DNA of 64,000 nt, taken from positions 25,809-89,808 of the forward strand of contig JAOPGA020000769.1 in NCBI GenBank assembly GCA_026419775.2, in the 5' to 3' direction. How positions within the stretch are numbered: position 1 is the stretch's first letter; each line of letters begins with the position of its first letter. The DNA is from Acrasis kona (lineage: Eukaryota > Heterolobosea > Eutetramitea > Acrasida > Acrasidae). Below the pieces are notes generated by a model that saw only the letters and a program-made list of their open reading frames with translations, had not been told where the DNA came from and ran no database searches. The position numbers and the translations under genes are program-made. Below are positions 1 through 8,869 of the stretch, piece after piece.

Positions 1-101
1 CAAATAAAATGGTTTTGTTAAATGTTAGAATTATGATTTGTCAACGTTTAATTTAATATTAGTGTTATTTTACAAAATGATGTTTCGGTGGAAATGATCT
101 A

Positions 102-516
102 CTAGTTGGCGAAACCGCTAGTGCCGCTAATACTTGGTGGTTCGAAAGCGCCTCCCCCAAAGTCTATTAAAGTAAATTTAGAAAGCAGAAGCAATACGTA
201 CCAGAATAGGATCCCCCGCTTGGTTGGAAACCACCGCCCATAGAAGGTGGTTCAAAGGCTCCACCACCCATTGGTGGTCCAACATATGCAGGTCCTCCTC
301 CCATATGGTATCCTACAGTGTGATGATGGTGTGGAAACATGTCTGTAATTGTTTTAGAAAGATCGAATTGTGCAATCCTCACCTGTGTGGTAGTAGTGAG
401 GTCCCTGTGAATATGGACCTGGTCCGTATGTTGTATAAGTGTCGTACTGAAGAGTTAAATATTAAAAGTGAAGCCAGGCTTACATCATTGCAGCATAGAG
501 CAAAGCAGATTCCCAT
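102..516 (-). CDS. Small acylated Gly/His/Pro-rich protein
   Basis: Four-exon gene read on the minus strand: exons 516-484, 446-383, 342-202 and 163-102, with introns of 37, 40 and 38 nt that all have GT and AG ends. The spliced product is 99 aa. It starts MGICFALCCND: Gly2 followed by Cys4, Cys8 and Cys9, the layout of an N-myristoylated and S-palmitoylated membrane anchor. The remainder is low complexity and rich in Gly, Tyr, Pro and His, with a HHHH run and the phrase GGGAFEPPS twice. There is no transmembrane segment or known domain. The exon choice is my reading: it joins three open pieces into one frame ending at a TAG at 102-104. A peripheral membrane role is inferred from the N-terminus only; the function is unknown. 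Confidence 0.7.
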
Positions 517-1538
517 TGTGTTTTCTGTTTTTACAAATAGAAAATTTGAACGTTAAGGTGCTAAAATAAGATTTTATTTTTAGACTTTTTTGTTCAAGGT
601 GTAAGGAGAATGTAATTCAAATGTCTCTGTTGCTTGTGTTTTAACAAAGGACTTACGAGGAAATTAGAAGGATCCAAGTTTCTAAATTCCAAACATTCAG
701 AAAGAAATTGAAGATCAATCAATTGTTACTAAATTCATGATATAAATAATAATAATAAATTCGAGTGTTTCAGTGATTATCGTGCCTACCGTTTGATAAG
801 ACCATTCATGCTCGTTGAATTTATCAAAAAAAAGATTCTACAATTCGAAAGTATTTCAGCACAAGGATTTGTATGACATTTATCTCATATGTAAGAAATG
901 AAGAGCAGCGGTGTTAAACCTCATGTCTTCAAATATAGCATATTGATCTGAGAAAGATGTAAAATTTATTACTTTTCGAGCGTCGTTCCGAGAGCATATG
1001 ATGACTCTCTGGATGCTTTCGACCAGTTTCTTTGCTTACGAGAAGGAGATAAGAAAAAAAGTATTCGTTGCTGGAATCCCTTTTATTATAAAAGCGAACA
1101 TATATTTAATATAGATTTGTTAAAGATATTGCTTCTTTTTATATGTGAACATTTTAAAGAACGTCATTATCTATCAACTGTTTTGTGTTGCTCAAGTAGG
1201 CTGGACCATCATGAACTCGTCAGCTAGCAATTTGGGGTATTTGTTTTGTTTCCATGTGTTGGGTTATGATTCGGTATATATATAACAATAAGATTGCAAA
1301 TGGTACACTGACACTTCTACAAATCTAAAACTCATGTGTGCGGGGAATCAAAGAAAGATATAATAATTGTAAAAGGAAGCTACTGTAGATGGTATTAATA
1401 AAATTGTTTCTTTTTAAGGAAAGCATTCTATTCTTAAATAAATATGATCTTACATGGTGGAAAGAGTAGCTATAAATGACTGTAGAACCACAGCCAAACA
1501 TCATAAAAAAAACCAAAACACAACAACCAACACATCGA
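517..1538. other. Intergenic stretch without a supported gene
   Basis: AT-rich DNA between a minus-strand gene starting at 516 and a plus-strand gene starting at 1539, so it must hold both upstream regions. Open stretches of 40 to 95 codons without a good start occur around 730-900 and 960-1220, in more than one plus frame. Two frames are open at once over part of the second stretch, which argues for chance. No RNA gene, long repeat or transposon end was recognised. An alternating TA run (tatatata) lies near 1275. Confidence 0.4.
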
Positions 1539-2636
1539 ATGAAACAATCAATCATCCTATTAGCAATCTGTATATACACACTTGCACAATCACCACACAT
1601 CTATTCAGATGGTACGACTATATTCCGCATAAATGGTGGTGCAATCTCTCAATATCAACTTTCGAACGCTCAATCAAAAGGAGTGTTGGCAAATATACAA
1701 CCCAGTGTACCGTTCACCCAATATAGCAAGTTCGCTGTCGATAAAAACAACAACATGTACGTAGCGGGCAGCAACAGCAATATTTATAAAATCAACCTCT
1801 TAACCGGTGCATCTACACTGATGGGTTCATTTACTGGATTCGCCAATAGCATAGTCATCGATAACAACTACATCTACATGGTGGCAGGAGCTAAGCTTTA
1901 TAGATATAGTCTTACATCTAATGGTCCAGCTACAATTGAATCTAACTTTGGCGACTATTATAAACTATTAATTGAACCTAGTGGCAGGAACCTTTATGGT
2001 ATTAAATATTCTGGAGTAGTAGATGTATACGACAGGACAACAGTTGGTGCTAACCAGTTTACAAAAATTGCATCTGGTTCTAACTTTGTTACTTCGGCTC
2101 TCTCCACTGATAATGGTCTCTTAACCTTAGATCAAGAGACTTCAAAGAACTTGTTATTATATAAGGTCATGAACGGAGCAGTTACCTTAACTGCCTCCAC
2201 CTCATCCTTCAACCAACAAGGCTCATCAACCTCAGAATTTATGGTTGATCCTATCAACAAGAACAACTTGAATGGTCTTCAATGCCCTAATGGATATGGT
2301 GGTTCGAGTGGTTCGTTCTGTCCACAACAAGTTGTTTTGACTTCTAATGGATTTGTTGCTTTAGACAATAGTTCTTCAGGAACAAACAGAGGCGGAAGCT
2401 ACGGCGCTTATGGCTTCGCTATTTCAAACATGTTTGTATATTATGTAGATAGCAATGGAAAAATAGCATCTGCTCGTGTTTCAAGTTCGGTAGTTACACC
2501 AGGCTCTGCCAACGCAAGCGCGTCATCCGTTAAAGCCACCACAAGAACTCCAACTACCCATTCGCCAACTAAAGCCACTACAAGACCAACAACAAAGGCC
2601 CCAAGGTCACTTAAATCTGTGGTCTATGCTCTGTAA
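1539..2636 (+). CDS. Secreted beta-propeller-like protein
   Basis: The predicted product is 365 aa. The ATG at 1539 is preferred over the in-frame one at 1476 because it begins a clear signal peptide (MKQSIILLAICIYTLAQS). The mature chain has repeating short strands such as NNMYVAGSNSNIYKIN and NYIYMVAGAKLYRYS, each pairing a display phrase with a following hydrophobic strand, as in NHL/SMP-30-like propellers; this is a weak resemblance. Four Cys are few for an adhesive domain. The C-terminus from about residue 335 is a Thr/Pro-rich tail with TTR and PTTK phrases, likely an O-glycosylated stalk, and it ends without a strong hydrophobic GPI tail. It is single exon, with an AATAAA-like signal just after the stop. 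Probably secreted or cell-surface; the ligand is unknown. Confidence 0.75.
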   Translation: MKQSIILLAICIYTLAQSPHIYSDGTTIFRINGGAISQYQLSNAQSKGVLANIQPSVPFTQYSKFAVDKNNNMYVAGSNSNIYKINLLTGASTLMGSFTGFANSIVIDNNYIYMVAGAKLYRYSLTSNGPATIESNFGDYYKLLIEPSGRNLYGIKYSGVVDVYDRTTVGANQFTKIASGSNFVTSALSTDNGLLTLDQETSKNLLLYKVMNGAVTLTASTSSFNQQGSSTSEFMVDPINKNNLNGLQCPNGYGGSSGSFCPQQVVLTSNGFVALDNSSSGTNRGGSYGAYGFAISNMFVYYVDSNGKIASARVSSSVVTPGSANASASSVKATTRTPTTHSPTKATTRPTTKAPRSLKSVVYAL

Positions 2637-3214
2637 AATATATAATAAACATTTTTGAAAATTCATGTGGAATTGTTATGGCTTTATTAATAATATGTTG
2701 ATTGAAATTATTATTAACTCAAATGATAAGTATAACACTCTTCATTGCTCCTGTTGGAATACGTTTTTTGCTTGTTTGATTCTGCTACTTTATGCACAGT
2801 CCATGTCTTGATTTTGTGAACGGCATGCTGTATGAAATTGGGATTGATTTGTTTAAACGTGAAGTTTGTGCTAGTGAATGAACCCTCTCCACTTGAAATC
2901 CAGGGCCAGACATTATTCTGTACCAATCCCTGAGTGTAAATCCTGGTTCTTCGCTTGTATTATAATCAACACACAACTTCAAAAACGGCGTTTATTGTTA
3001 CCTATAGATACCTTCTTGCGTACTCTCGAGGCATTCTAAATGCCTTCTTTGTCCATTATTATACGTTGTATTATAATAAATCATCAAAATTCTCAAAGCT
3101 CAGCGAAAATGTAGAAGGAAAAATGAAAGTAAATTGAAAGATATTAATAATACAATTGGCTGGCTTGGGCTAGTTTAACGAAACTTGTATTGGATTAAAC
3201 ATACTTTTTATTTG
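2637..3214. other. Intergenic stretch with unresolved minus-strand open frames
   Basis: Two overlapping minus-strand open frames cover 2714-2926 and 2785-2982. Removing a 32-nt piece with GT and AG ends near 2930 would join them into a chain ending TYHLS at 2714. I could not find a first exon in a matching phase, and neither product resembles a known family. This may be the remnant or last exon of a small gene, or chance. Confidence 0.25.
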
Positions 3215-3790
3215 TTAGATAAAAATTAAGGTTAACAAGAGGGCACTCATAATCAGCAAGTAGTCAAAGTGTACTTTTCTAGAAGATGATGTTGGTGTTG
3301 GTGTTGGTGTTGGGGTGGAAACAGCAACGATGTTGCTCAGTGTACTGATTCTTTTGCAGTTCGTAACTCCTTGTGCAGAACCAAACGATAATTGTGCCAT
3401 TACAGACGGACAAATCGCAGGGTTATAACCTTCGTAGCAATTAGCCATACCATATGAGCACAAGTCGTAGCATATGGGCATGGATTGGCCGTTTACACAA
3501 GTGCTGATGTTCAGGTTACTGCCCACGGCATAGAGGCACATTACATCATCATGGAAAGCTCTGCATGCGGTGTTGTTCCTAAGATTTGAAGGGTACCCTC
3601 CATCTGATGGAATATCCAAATACTTTGTGAAGTCAAATGCTCCATTGCTCTCATCACAGTAGGTTGATAAACTCTTGCATCTGGTTGGGGTAAAGGTTTT
3701 ACACTGTGTTGGACACGATTTGGGAACTCCAAGATTTTGCGAGTAAACTGCACCAATTAGCGCAATAAATGCGATGCAGAGAACCTTCAT
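3215..3790 (-). CDS. Cys-rich GPI-type surface protein
   Basis: The start at 3790 gives a 191-aa protein with signal peptide MKVLCIAFIALIGAVYSQ. An ATG at 3868 exists, but the extension is not signal-like and would bury the signal sequence. The mature domain (about residues 25-150) has about 14 Cys, including CPTQC and CYDLCSYGMANC. The latter spacing recalls the second half of Frizzled-type Cys-rich domains, a weak comparison by eye. A (TP)n tract (TPTPTPTPTSSS) leads to a C-terminal hydrophobic tail ending LLLTLIFI with nothing after it, the layout of a GPI-anchor signal. The protein has several Asn-X-Ser/Thr sites. It is probably displayed on the cell surface; the partner is unknown. Confidence 0.75.
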   Translation of the reverse strand: MKVLCIAFIALIGAVYSQNLGVPKSCPTQCKTFTPTRCKSLSTYCDESNGAFDFTKYLDIPSDGGYPSNLRNNTACRAFHDDVMCLYAVGSNLNISTCVNGQSMPICYDLCSYGMANCYEGYNPAICPSVMAQLSFGSAQGVTNCKRISTLSNIVAVSTPTPTPTPTSSSRKVHFDYLLIMSALLLTLIFI

Positions 3791-4121
3791 GTTTTGATTT
3801 CTTTGTGTACTATTTCGTGACAATTCAGAACAAAAATGCCTTCCTAAAAAGGCTTTTTCTGATGCCATTTTTTCAGATTAGGCACTAATTTGGTGTAGTT
3901 AGATGATTTCCTGATTTTTTTTGTCAATATCATCATTTAAATTGAATCCAATTTCAAATGATTGGTTGTTGTCAATGTCCTCACTTTTTCGTTTTCTCCT
4001 GTTAGCCCTTTTTTATTACTTGGCAACGGATTATATAGAATTTTCCGAGTGGTATTGAGGAAAAGTGGGGGAAAAACACATCAAAACATGAAATTCACTG
4101 CGAAATTATTATTTACTATGT
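3791..4121. other. Short intergenic gap
   Basis: Lies between the start of the Cys-rich surface protein gene and the stop of the coiled-coil gene that begins at 5462. It is AT-rich with poly-T runs and must contain the promoter of the former and the 3' end of the latter. I see no gene or RNA in it. Confidence 0.5.
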
Positions 4122-5462
4122 TTAATTGCTATCATTTACTGAATCACTGGTGTTATCCAATTCTGCTGGTCTAGATGCGATCGATTTCGTTTTTAAGACT
4201 CCAAACATTTTTTCGTAGTGAAGACACAAGTCCTCCCACCTCTTCTTTTCTAAAAGAGCTTTATTTAACTTCTTTTTCAAGTTGCTGACTTCTGGTGATT
4301 TTATTTTGACTTGATCATGTTCATCTAAGAGACTATCCCTTGGTGATGTTGCACTTGAGGTATTTGTGTGTTCTGAAAAGTCAATACACTCAGATAAGGG
4401 TGTGGTACCAAACATATTATCATAGTCCGACTTAGATATTGTATTACCAATATTTTTAGTATCAATAGTAAATAAGCTTTTAGTATTGTCGCATGCTCCT
4501 TCTAGTTGACTAGCTTCTTCTCTCTCGCTTAACAATGTTTCATTTAATTCTTCCTCAACATTAATATTGTCATCAAAATTTAGACCACCCAATGGAGTGC
4601 TGATTTTGGCTACTTCTAATATACATTCAACAGATTTGTTTAAAGATTTGCCAACATCACTAAATGATTTGATTAATTCAGCATTCACCTCTGAGCCAAG
4701 AGCTGCATTATTGTTTCCTAAATTATTCTTCAGTACTCTTGATTGATCGATAAGAGCCCTAGAACTAGCTACAAATCTATCTAACTGATTAACAATCTCT
4801 GCTGATGAAAGTTCTTGATCTATATCATCTTTTTTATCAATGTGGTGGTGCAACCTTCTGCGACGAATTATTACGTCATCGTTATGTGTTTCCATTTCTG
4901 TTGATTCCTCAGAATACTTTGTATCATCAGTGGGAAAAGATACTAGAACTCTTGAAAACGAATTTCTGGGTGGGGATGGAGGATAAATGTCTGCAGTACT
5001 GATGCTTGATATAGAGCTAGCTGTAGATAGTTTCCTCTTTAGGGTCATGTTTTCATCTTTGTATGCTTGCTCCCTTGCATTATATTCGGATTGAGCATCT
5101 TTAAATTTTACGAAACTGAGCTCAAATCTATCCATCACTGCTTTGTTCCATTTTTTTAGAGATGCAATTGTTTCCTCTGACTCTTGTTTGTCTCTCTTAC
5201 TTTTGTTGATGAGTACCCTCATCCTCCAAATGTAGAACGACTTGATGCACTTGGATCTGTTTTTTAAATGATTGAATATTGTGAGTGAAAAAGCTCGTTG
5301 CTTCAATATTTCTTCGTTTCTTTGATTGAGCAAACTTTGATAGCTAACAGCATCACTTTCGAATCTACTGATCTTCTCCAAGATTTTTTTTTGAAACTGT
5401 TCAATGGACTCTTGCTCACGCCTTTGCGATGCGACTTCTCTTCGAACGGGGGATTGATTCAT
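4122..5462 (-). CDS. Coiled-coil protein of unknown function
   Basis: The product is 446 aa from the ATG at 5462. An in-frame ATG at 5513 would overlap the start codon of the divergent gene at 5512, so the inner start is preferred. Segments in order: an N-terminal coiled coil (residues about 10-60), a basic helical stretch with FYIWRMRVLINKSKR (about 70-90), a further coil to about 145, a Ser/Pro-rich linker with the basic patch RRRRLHHH, an acidic region (about 290-380), and a C-terminal coil near LKKKLNKALLEKKRW. It has no catalytic signature. The segment around FYIWRM resembles short Trp-bearing helical repeats of centriolar or motor-associated proteins, but only loosely. A structural or scaffold protein is an inference. 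Confidence 0.65.
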   Translation of the reverse strand: MNQSPVRREVASQRREQESIEQFQKKILEKISRFESDAVSYQSLLNQRNEEILKQRAFSLTIFNHLKNRSKCIKSFYIWRMRVLINKSKRDKQESEETIASLKKWNKAVMDRFELSFVKFKDAQSEYNAREQAYKDENMTLKRKLSTASSISSISTADIYPPSPPRNSFSRVLVSFPTDDTKYSEESTEMETHNDDVIIRRRRLHHHIDKKDDIDQELSSAEIVNQLDRFVASSRALIDQSRVLKNNLGNNNAALGSEVNAELIKSFSDVGKSLNKSVECILEVAKISTPLGGLNFDDNINVEEELNETLLSEREEASQLEGACDNTKSLFTIDTKNIGNTISKSDYDNMFGTTPLSECIDFSEHTNTSSATSPRDSLLDEHDQVKIKSPEVSNLKKKLNKALLEKKRWEDLCLHYEKMFGVLKTKSIASRPAELDNTSDSVNDSN

Positions 5463-5511
5463 TACGAATCGAAGTTGATTTGGCTTACAAATCAAGTTAG
5501 AAGAAGAACTC

Positions 5512-5979
5512 ATGTCAGAGAAAACTTTTGAAGCTGTATTGGGTAGAATCCAATCCATCCACAACAAGGAAATACAAAAGCTGCAACAAGAGTTAAAGAA
5601 CATACAAACGTTAATAATAGAAGAAAATGAGGGGTGGAACTCTGACAAGAAGGATCTTGTCAACAGACAAAACATTGCCCAACAAAAGCTTAATGCTGTT
5701 AACAAACAGTACAACTTACACCGAATGGAAGCAAAGTTACATTATAATAATTATAGCAACTTGAAATCAAAAATATCACACAAACGACCGACATCCGGTT
5801 CCCCTTCAGAGAATATGTTAAAATCTAAACGAGCGAAAACAAATTCTAATCAAAGCCGATCACGTGACAGTGTACGGTCGACGCCCATGACAATAATTGA
5901 CCTCGACGACTCACAACTTTTAGCATCAGAATACAGCGACGATGACATTTTAGTATCACAAAATTCAACAGTTTTATAA
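5512..5979 (+). CDS. Small coiled-coil protein with SUMO-interaction-like motif
   Basis: The protein has 155 aa. Residues 1-85 form a predicted coiled coil (EIQKLQQELKNIQTL). Residues 90-130 are a basic Ser-rich nuclear-type region with KSKRAKTNSNQSRSRDS. Residues about 133-145 contain TIIDLDDSQ, a hydrophobic core next to acidic residues, as in SUMO-interacting motifs. The C-terminus is acidic (SEYSDDDI). It is divergent from the coiled-coil gene at 4122-5462, with 49 bases or less between the starts, so the two share a promoter. Its stop is 13 bases from the stop of EIF1AD. A nuclear role is inferred; no family was recognised. Confidence 0.65.
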   Translation: MSEKTFEAVLGRIQSIHNKEIQKLQQELKNIQTLIIEENEGWNSDKKDLVNRQNIAQQKLNAVNKQYNLHRMEAKLHYNNYSNLKSKISHKRPTSGSPSENMLKSKRAKTNSNQSRSRDSVRSTPMTIIDLDDSQLLASEYSDDDILVSQNSTVL

Positions 5980-5992
5980 AAAAAATGTACTT

Positions 5993-6529
5993 TTAATCAT
6001 CATCGTCGTCATAATCATCTGAATCAGAAAAAACAATTCTGTTTGGATTGGTTTCTTCTTCAAAGGAAGAGTCTTCATCACTACTGGACCCATCTTCCTC
6101 TTCTTCGGGCGTGCTTTGTGGATTGCCATCTTCACCGGGTATATTTTCTGACTCTTGCTTTTTCTCGTCATCAAACTGCTCAGGCCATTTTCCTTCGTCC
6201 TTAAGATGTTTTATATGTTGTGGTAATAAAATATGTTCTATTATTCCTTTAAACTTGCCCCTATTAACTTCTGTTCTGTCTGTTGTTATAATTAAATAGT
6301 CATTCTTCTTAGTCCAAACTAGTTTCTGGAATCTGGTAGGCATCATAACCAGAACCTTTTCAAGGTTTGGAAACTATAAAATTAATTGTATTTGATGTTT
6401 TTAACGTACTTCAACCTCAACTTGATTCGTTCCTCTTGTCCCAACAACGCGCACAATGTTTTGATTTTCTGTGGGTTCAGGATATTCTGTTGTTAATTGT
6501 GTAGTAACGTGTTTTCTGCTTCTGCTCAT
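5993..6529 (-). CDS. EIF1AD: eIF1A-domain-containing protein
   Basis: Two exons, 6529-6410 and 6373-5993, with a 36-nt intron (GTACGT start, TAG end), give 166 aa. The N-terminus MSRSRKHVTTQ, the OB-fold strands (NIVRVVGTRGTNQVEVE, LVMMPTRFQKLVW, DYLIITTD) and the helix HIKHLKDEGKWPEQF all match the EIF1AD (Obelix) family. The tail is strongly acidic (SSSDEDSSFEEE, DDYDDDDD), also a family trait. Family members associate with late pre-40S ribosomal particles and have the S1/IF1 RNA-binding fold. The first exon is needed to complete the OB fold, which supports the splice. Gene density is extreme here, with the divergent small ORF starting 76 bases upstream. Confidence 0.9.
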
Positions 6530-6604
6530 TACTTGTTGTACTTTGGCTGTCTGTGTATTCAATTCCAGGTGAACATCCCTTTCTTTGGATGAGTGAGTGG
6601 AAAA

Positions 6605-6799
6605 ATGGTATTACAACAGCATCAACAATTTCCACACAATGCCAAACCTACATGTCGTGTGGGTCCTCGCCAAGAAAATTTTCGAATTAAACTGATTGAT
6701 AAAATATTTAAATACTTTAATGTTACATTAACCGACTCAAACAACGTTCCACAGCAGACTCAATCTCTCCAATCCATGCCAACCTCAACACAACACTGA
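6605..6799 (+). CDS. Hypothetical 64-aa protein
   Basis: Short ORF from the ATG at 6605 (MVLQQHQQF) to the TGA at 6797-6799. It has an amphipathic centre (FRIKLIDKIFKYFNVTL) and Gln/Ser/Thr-rich ends. It fits exactly between the divergent EIF1AD start at 6529 and the convergent ankyrin gene stop at 6829, matching the tight spacing of its neighbours; this is the main support for it being a gene. A GTGAGT at 6593 could be a splice donor of a different model. No family was recognised. Confidence 0.4.
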   Translation: MVLQQHQQFPHNAKPTCRVGPRQENFRIKLIDKIFKYFNVTLTDSNNVPQQTQSLQSMPTSTQH

Positions 6800-6828
6800 C
6801 GTAAACCTCTCACCACCCGAGTTCAGGC

Positions 6829-8154
6829 TCAATCAAACAATAACTGTCTCTCCTCACTAATGTGTTTTAATTGATTAGCCAGGTATACACTATTTATTTC
6901 AACATTATATTTTGATCCAGTAGGAGTGCTTGAACCGCTTCCCGATCTATGTTTATTTATTGTTTTAGCCATTGCAGCTTTCATCTTTTGGGCTCTCCTT
7001 TCGTTCTTAAGCTCTTGTACTCTACTCAAAGCGTCCCTATAAGCCTTTGCACATTGAACGGATCTGGTGGCATTAGTGTTCGGTATCAAATCATATGGCG
7101 TGTTATTGCGTAAGTCCTTAATTTTATAGTCGGCTCCGCTCTCTATTAACGTCACCATGCAGGAAATGTTCTCTTGCTCACATGCGTAATGTATAGGCGT
7201 GCGTTGTTGCTCATCTTTAACGTTAACATTAGCACCGTTTTCGATGAGGTACTTTAGTATGGAATGATGTGAATGTATGCTTGCGTAATGTAGAGCGGTG
7301 CGTTCTTCGCCATCGATTGCGTTCAAAATTTCACATCCAAATATTTTGCTGTTTTCAACAATGTATTTTACACATTGAAGGTGTCCCATCTCAGACGCCA
7401 CAATTAATATGTTTTTCCCACGGAAGCTGCTGCACTCTATAGCTTCCGAGAATCCTAATGGTTGCGAAGCAAACAATGCATTTAAACCTTCTACACAACC
7501 TAACCAAGCACACATGTAAATGTAAGGTATAAAGTCGGGGACATTGGGTTGCACATGAACAGAAACCCCGCACTCTAATAAAGTGTGAATGGCATCAATG
7601 TTGAATCCTGAAATAGCGAGATGCATAGGAGTGCACGTAAATTCTTCAGTAGAATGTGAATACCGTGGGCAATCTATTTGAACATCCGCACCATGTTCAT
7701 GCAGAGCCAAAATTAAGTCCACATCTCCTTTTTGCGCTGCGATATGAATGCAAGAGGTTCCATCAGCGTTTTTTTGTTTAGGGTCAGCACCTAATTCCAG
7801 CAACATCAATGCAATGTCAAAATGACTGTACTGTATGGCCCTAAATAAAACTGTGAAGCCATGACTATCTCTCTCATTAATGGATATTGTTGTGGATTCC
7901 ACTATTATGGACTCTGCTAAATCCAAATCCCCTTTTATAACTGCTTCTGAAAGACGTTCTGCTTCAAAAGAGAATAAAGGGAAGGGCTGTACATCTTTTA
8001 ACAGATGACCGTCTTTGTCTCTCTTTGAGTGTGAAAATTGGAATACGTTAACCCTTACCATTATTTGTGTCCTTCTAAAGTTGAAGGGTATGCAACATCG
8101 TAAAAGCCGTGAGGCATGTGAACCCATGACACGTGTGTCTAATGTTGTTTTCAA
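6829..8154 (-). CDS. Ankyrin-repeat protein, possibly N-acylated
   Basis: 441 aa from the first ATG (8154). Residues about 75-360 hold roughly eight ankyrin repeats, recognisable by phrases such as DSHGFTVLFRAIQYSHFDIA, DGTSCIHIAAQKGDVDLI, ERTALHYASIHSHHSILKYL and QRTPIHYACEQENISCMVTL. The C-terminus (about 370-441) is a basic helix (VQELKNERRAQKMKAAMAK) followed by a Ser/Gly-rich linker. A second in-frame ATG at 8127 would give MGSHASRLLRCC: Gly2, Ser6 and a CC pair, a textbook myristoyl plus palmitoyl signal. That start may therefore be the real one. Likely an adaptor; partner unknown. Confidence 0.8.
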   Translation of the reverse strand: MKTTLDTRVMGSHASRLLRCCIPFNFRRTQIMVRVNVFQFSHSKRDKDGHLLKDVQPFPLFSFEAERLSEAVIKGDLDLAESIIVESTTISINERDSHGFTVLFRAIQYSHFDIALMLLELGADPKQKNADGTSCIHIAAQKGDVDLILALHEHGADVQIDCPRYSHSTEEFTCTPMHLAISGFNIDAIHTLLECGVSVHVQPNVPDFIPYIYMCAWLGCVEGLNALFASQPLGFSEAIECSSFRGKNILIVASEMGHLQCVKYIVENSKIFGCEILNAIDGEERTALHYASIHSHHSILKYLIENGANVNVKDEQQRTPIHYACEQENISCMVTLIESGADYKIKDLRNNTPYDLIPNTNATRSVQCAKAYRDALSRVQELKNERRAQKMKAAMAKTINKHRSGSGSSTPTGSKYNVEINSVYLANQLKHISEERQLLFD

Positions 8155-8869
8155 TCAGCATTGTGTGCTTCTAATTGGAACTTGTGCAACTCCGGAGTTT
8201 CCAATTTAGATTAACAGACATTGATATCAGCTGTTCCTCCGCACTACCGCGGAGAGGATCCCCGATGTGAGCTGGCCGAGTGGAAAATGCGCCCACAGTG
8301 CGATTAAATTATTCTACTTGGTGGAGTTATGGGTAATCATGCATTTAATGTGAACAAGAAAGATTTATTAAAGTATTTGTATCAACAAACAAACTAGGGA
8401 GGCGAGATGTCTTATGTCTAAGTGGTGGTGACGACACAAATGGTTATATATTATCGAAATAAAGAACCTGGGTGTTAAATTTGTTGCATACGTTGCTTGG
8501 TGTATTTGGAATCCCTAATTTATCCCGAAATTTGGACTATACTGATATTTTTGCAAAGTCGGTTTCAGTCGATGCGCGTTGTCTGTATGAATATCTATTC
8601 CTGATATATTGATCCTGGTTGCACAATACTACCGACATCGATGCATCATAGTAGACGTCTAAAATTTTGTTCAAAAAGATGGTCAACCGTTCGTGAGTCT
8701 TCATAGATAAGTTTTTTCTGAGTTTCTCTCTGCACACGATGCTTTTTGTGTCAATGGTGTTTCGTACAAGCGTTGACTTCTCAGAAGTTGTTCTGGAACA
8801 GCAGGTTCCTTACAATATTTCGTTGTAATAGGTTCAATGTCGAATTAAACATTTCTTCACAACAACACC
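8155..8869. other. Intergenic stretch with a GC-rich hairpin patch
   Basis: Promoter region of both the ankyrin gene and eIF5B. At 8237-8254 there is a perfect 6-bp stem (ctccgc / gcggag) with a 6-base loop, extendable with one bulge. It sits in a GC-rich island (about 8231-8315) inside AT-rich DNA. A minus-strand ORF at 8537-8737 has no family resemblance and is probably chance. No known RNA gene could be fitted to the patch. Confidence 0.4.

Noticed and set aside
1325-1600. Minus-strand 91-codon frame overlapping the secreted protein start
   Set aside because: It overlaps the signal-peptide exon of the better-supported gene and has no recognisable feature.
2714-2982. Two minus-strand frames as a complete small gene
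   Set aside because: No first exon in a compatible phase was found, and the candidate 32-nt intron is shorter than the others. Listed only as an unresolved stretch.
8268-8345. tRNA-like D-arm string TGGCCGAGTGG suggesting a tRNA-Leu or tRNA-Ser
   Set aside because: The D-stem does not close, no T-arm GGTTCRA box follows, and no sequence complementary to the putative acceptor strand lies downstream.
8537-8737. 66-codon minus-strand ORF upstream of eIF5B
   Set aside because: No family resemblance, no start context, and it lies in the eIF5B promoter region.
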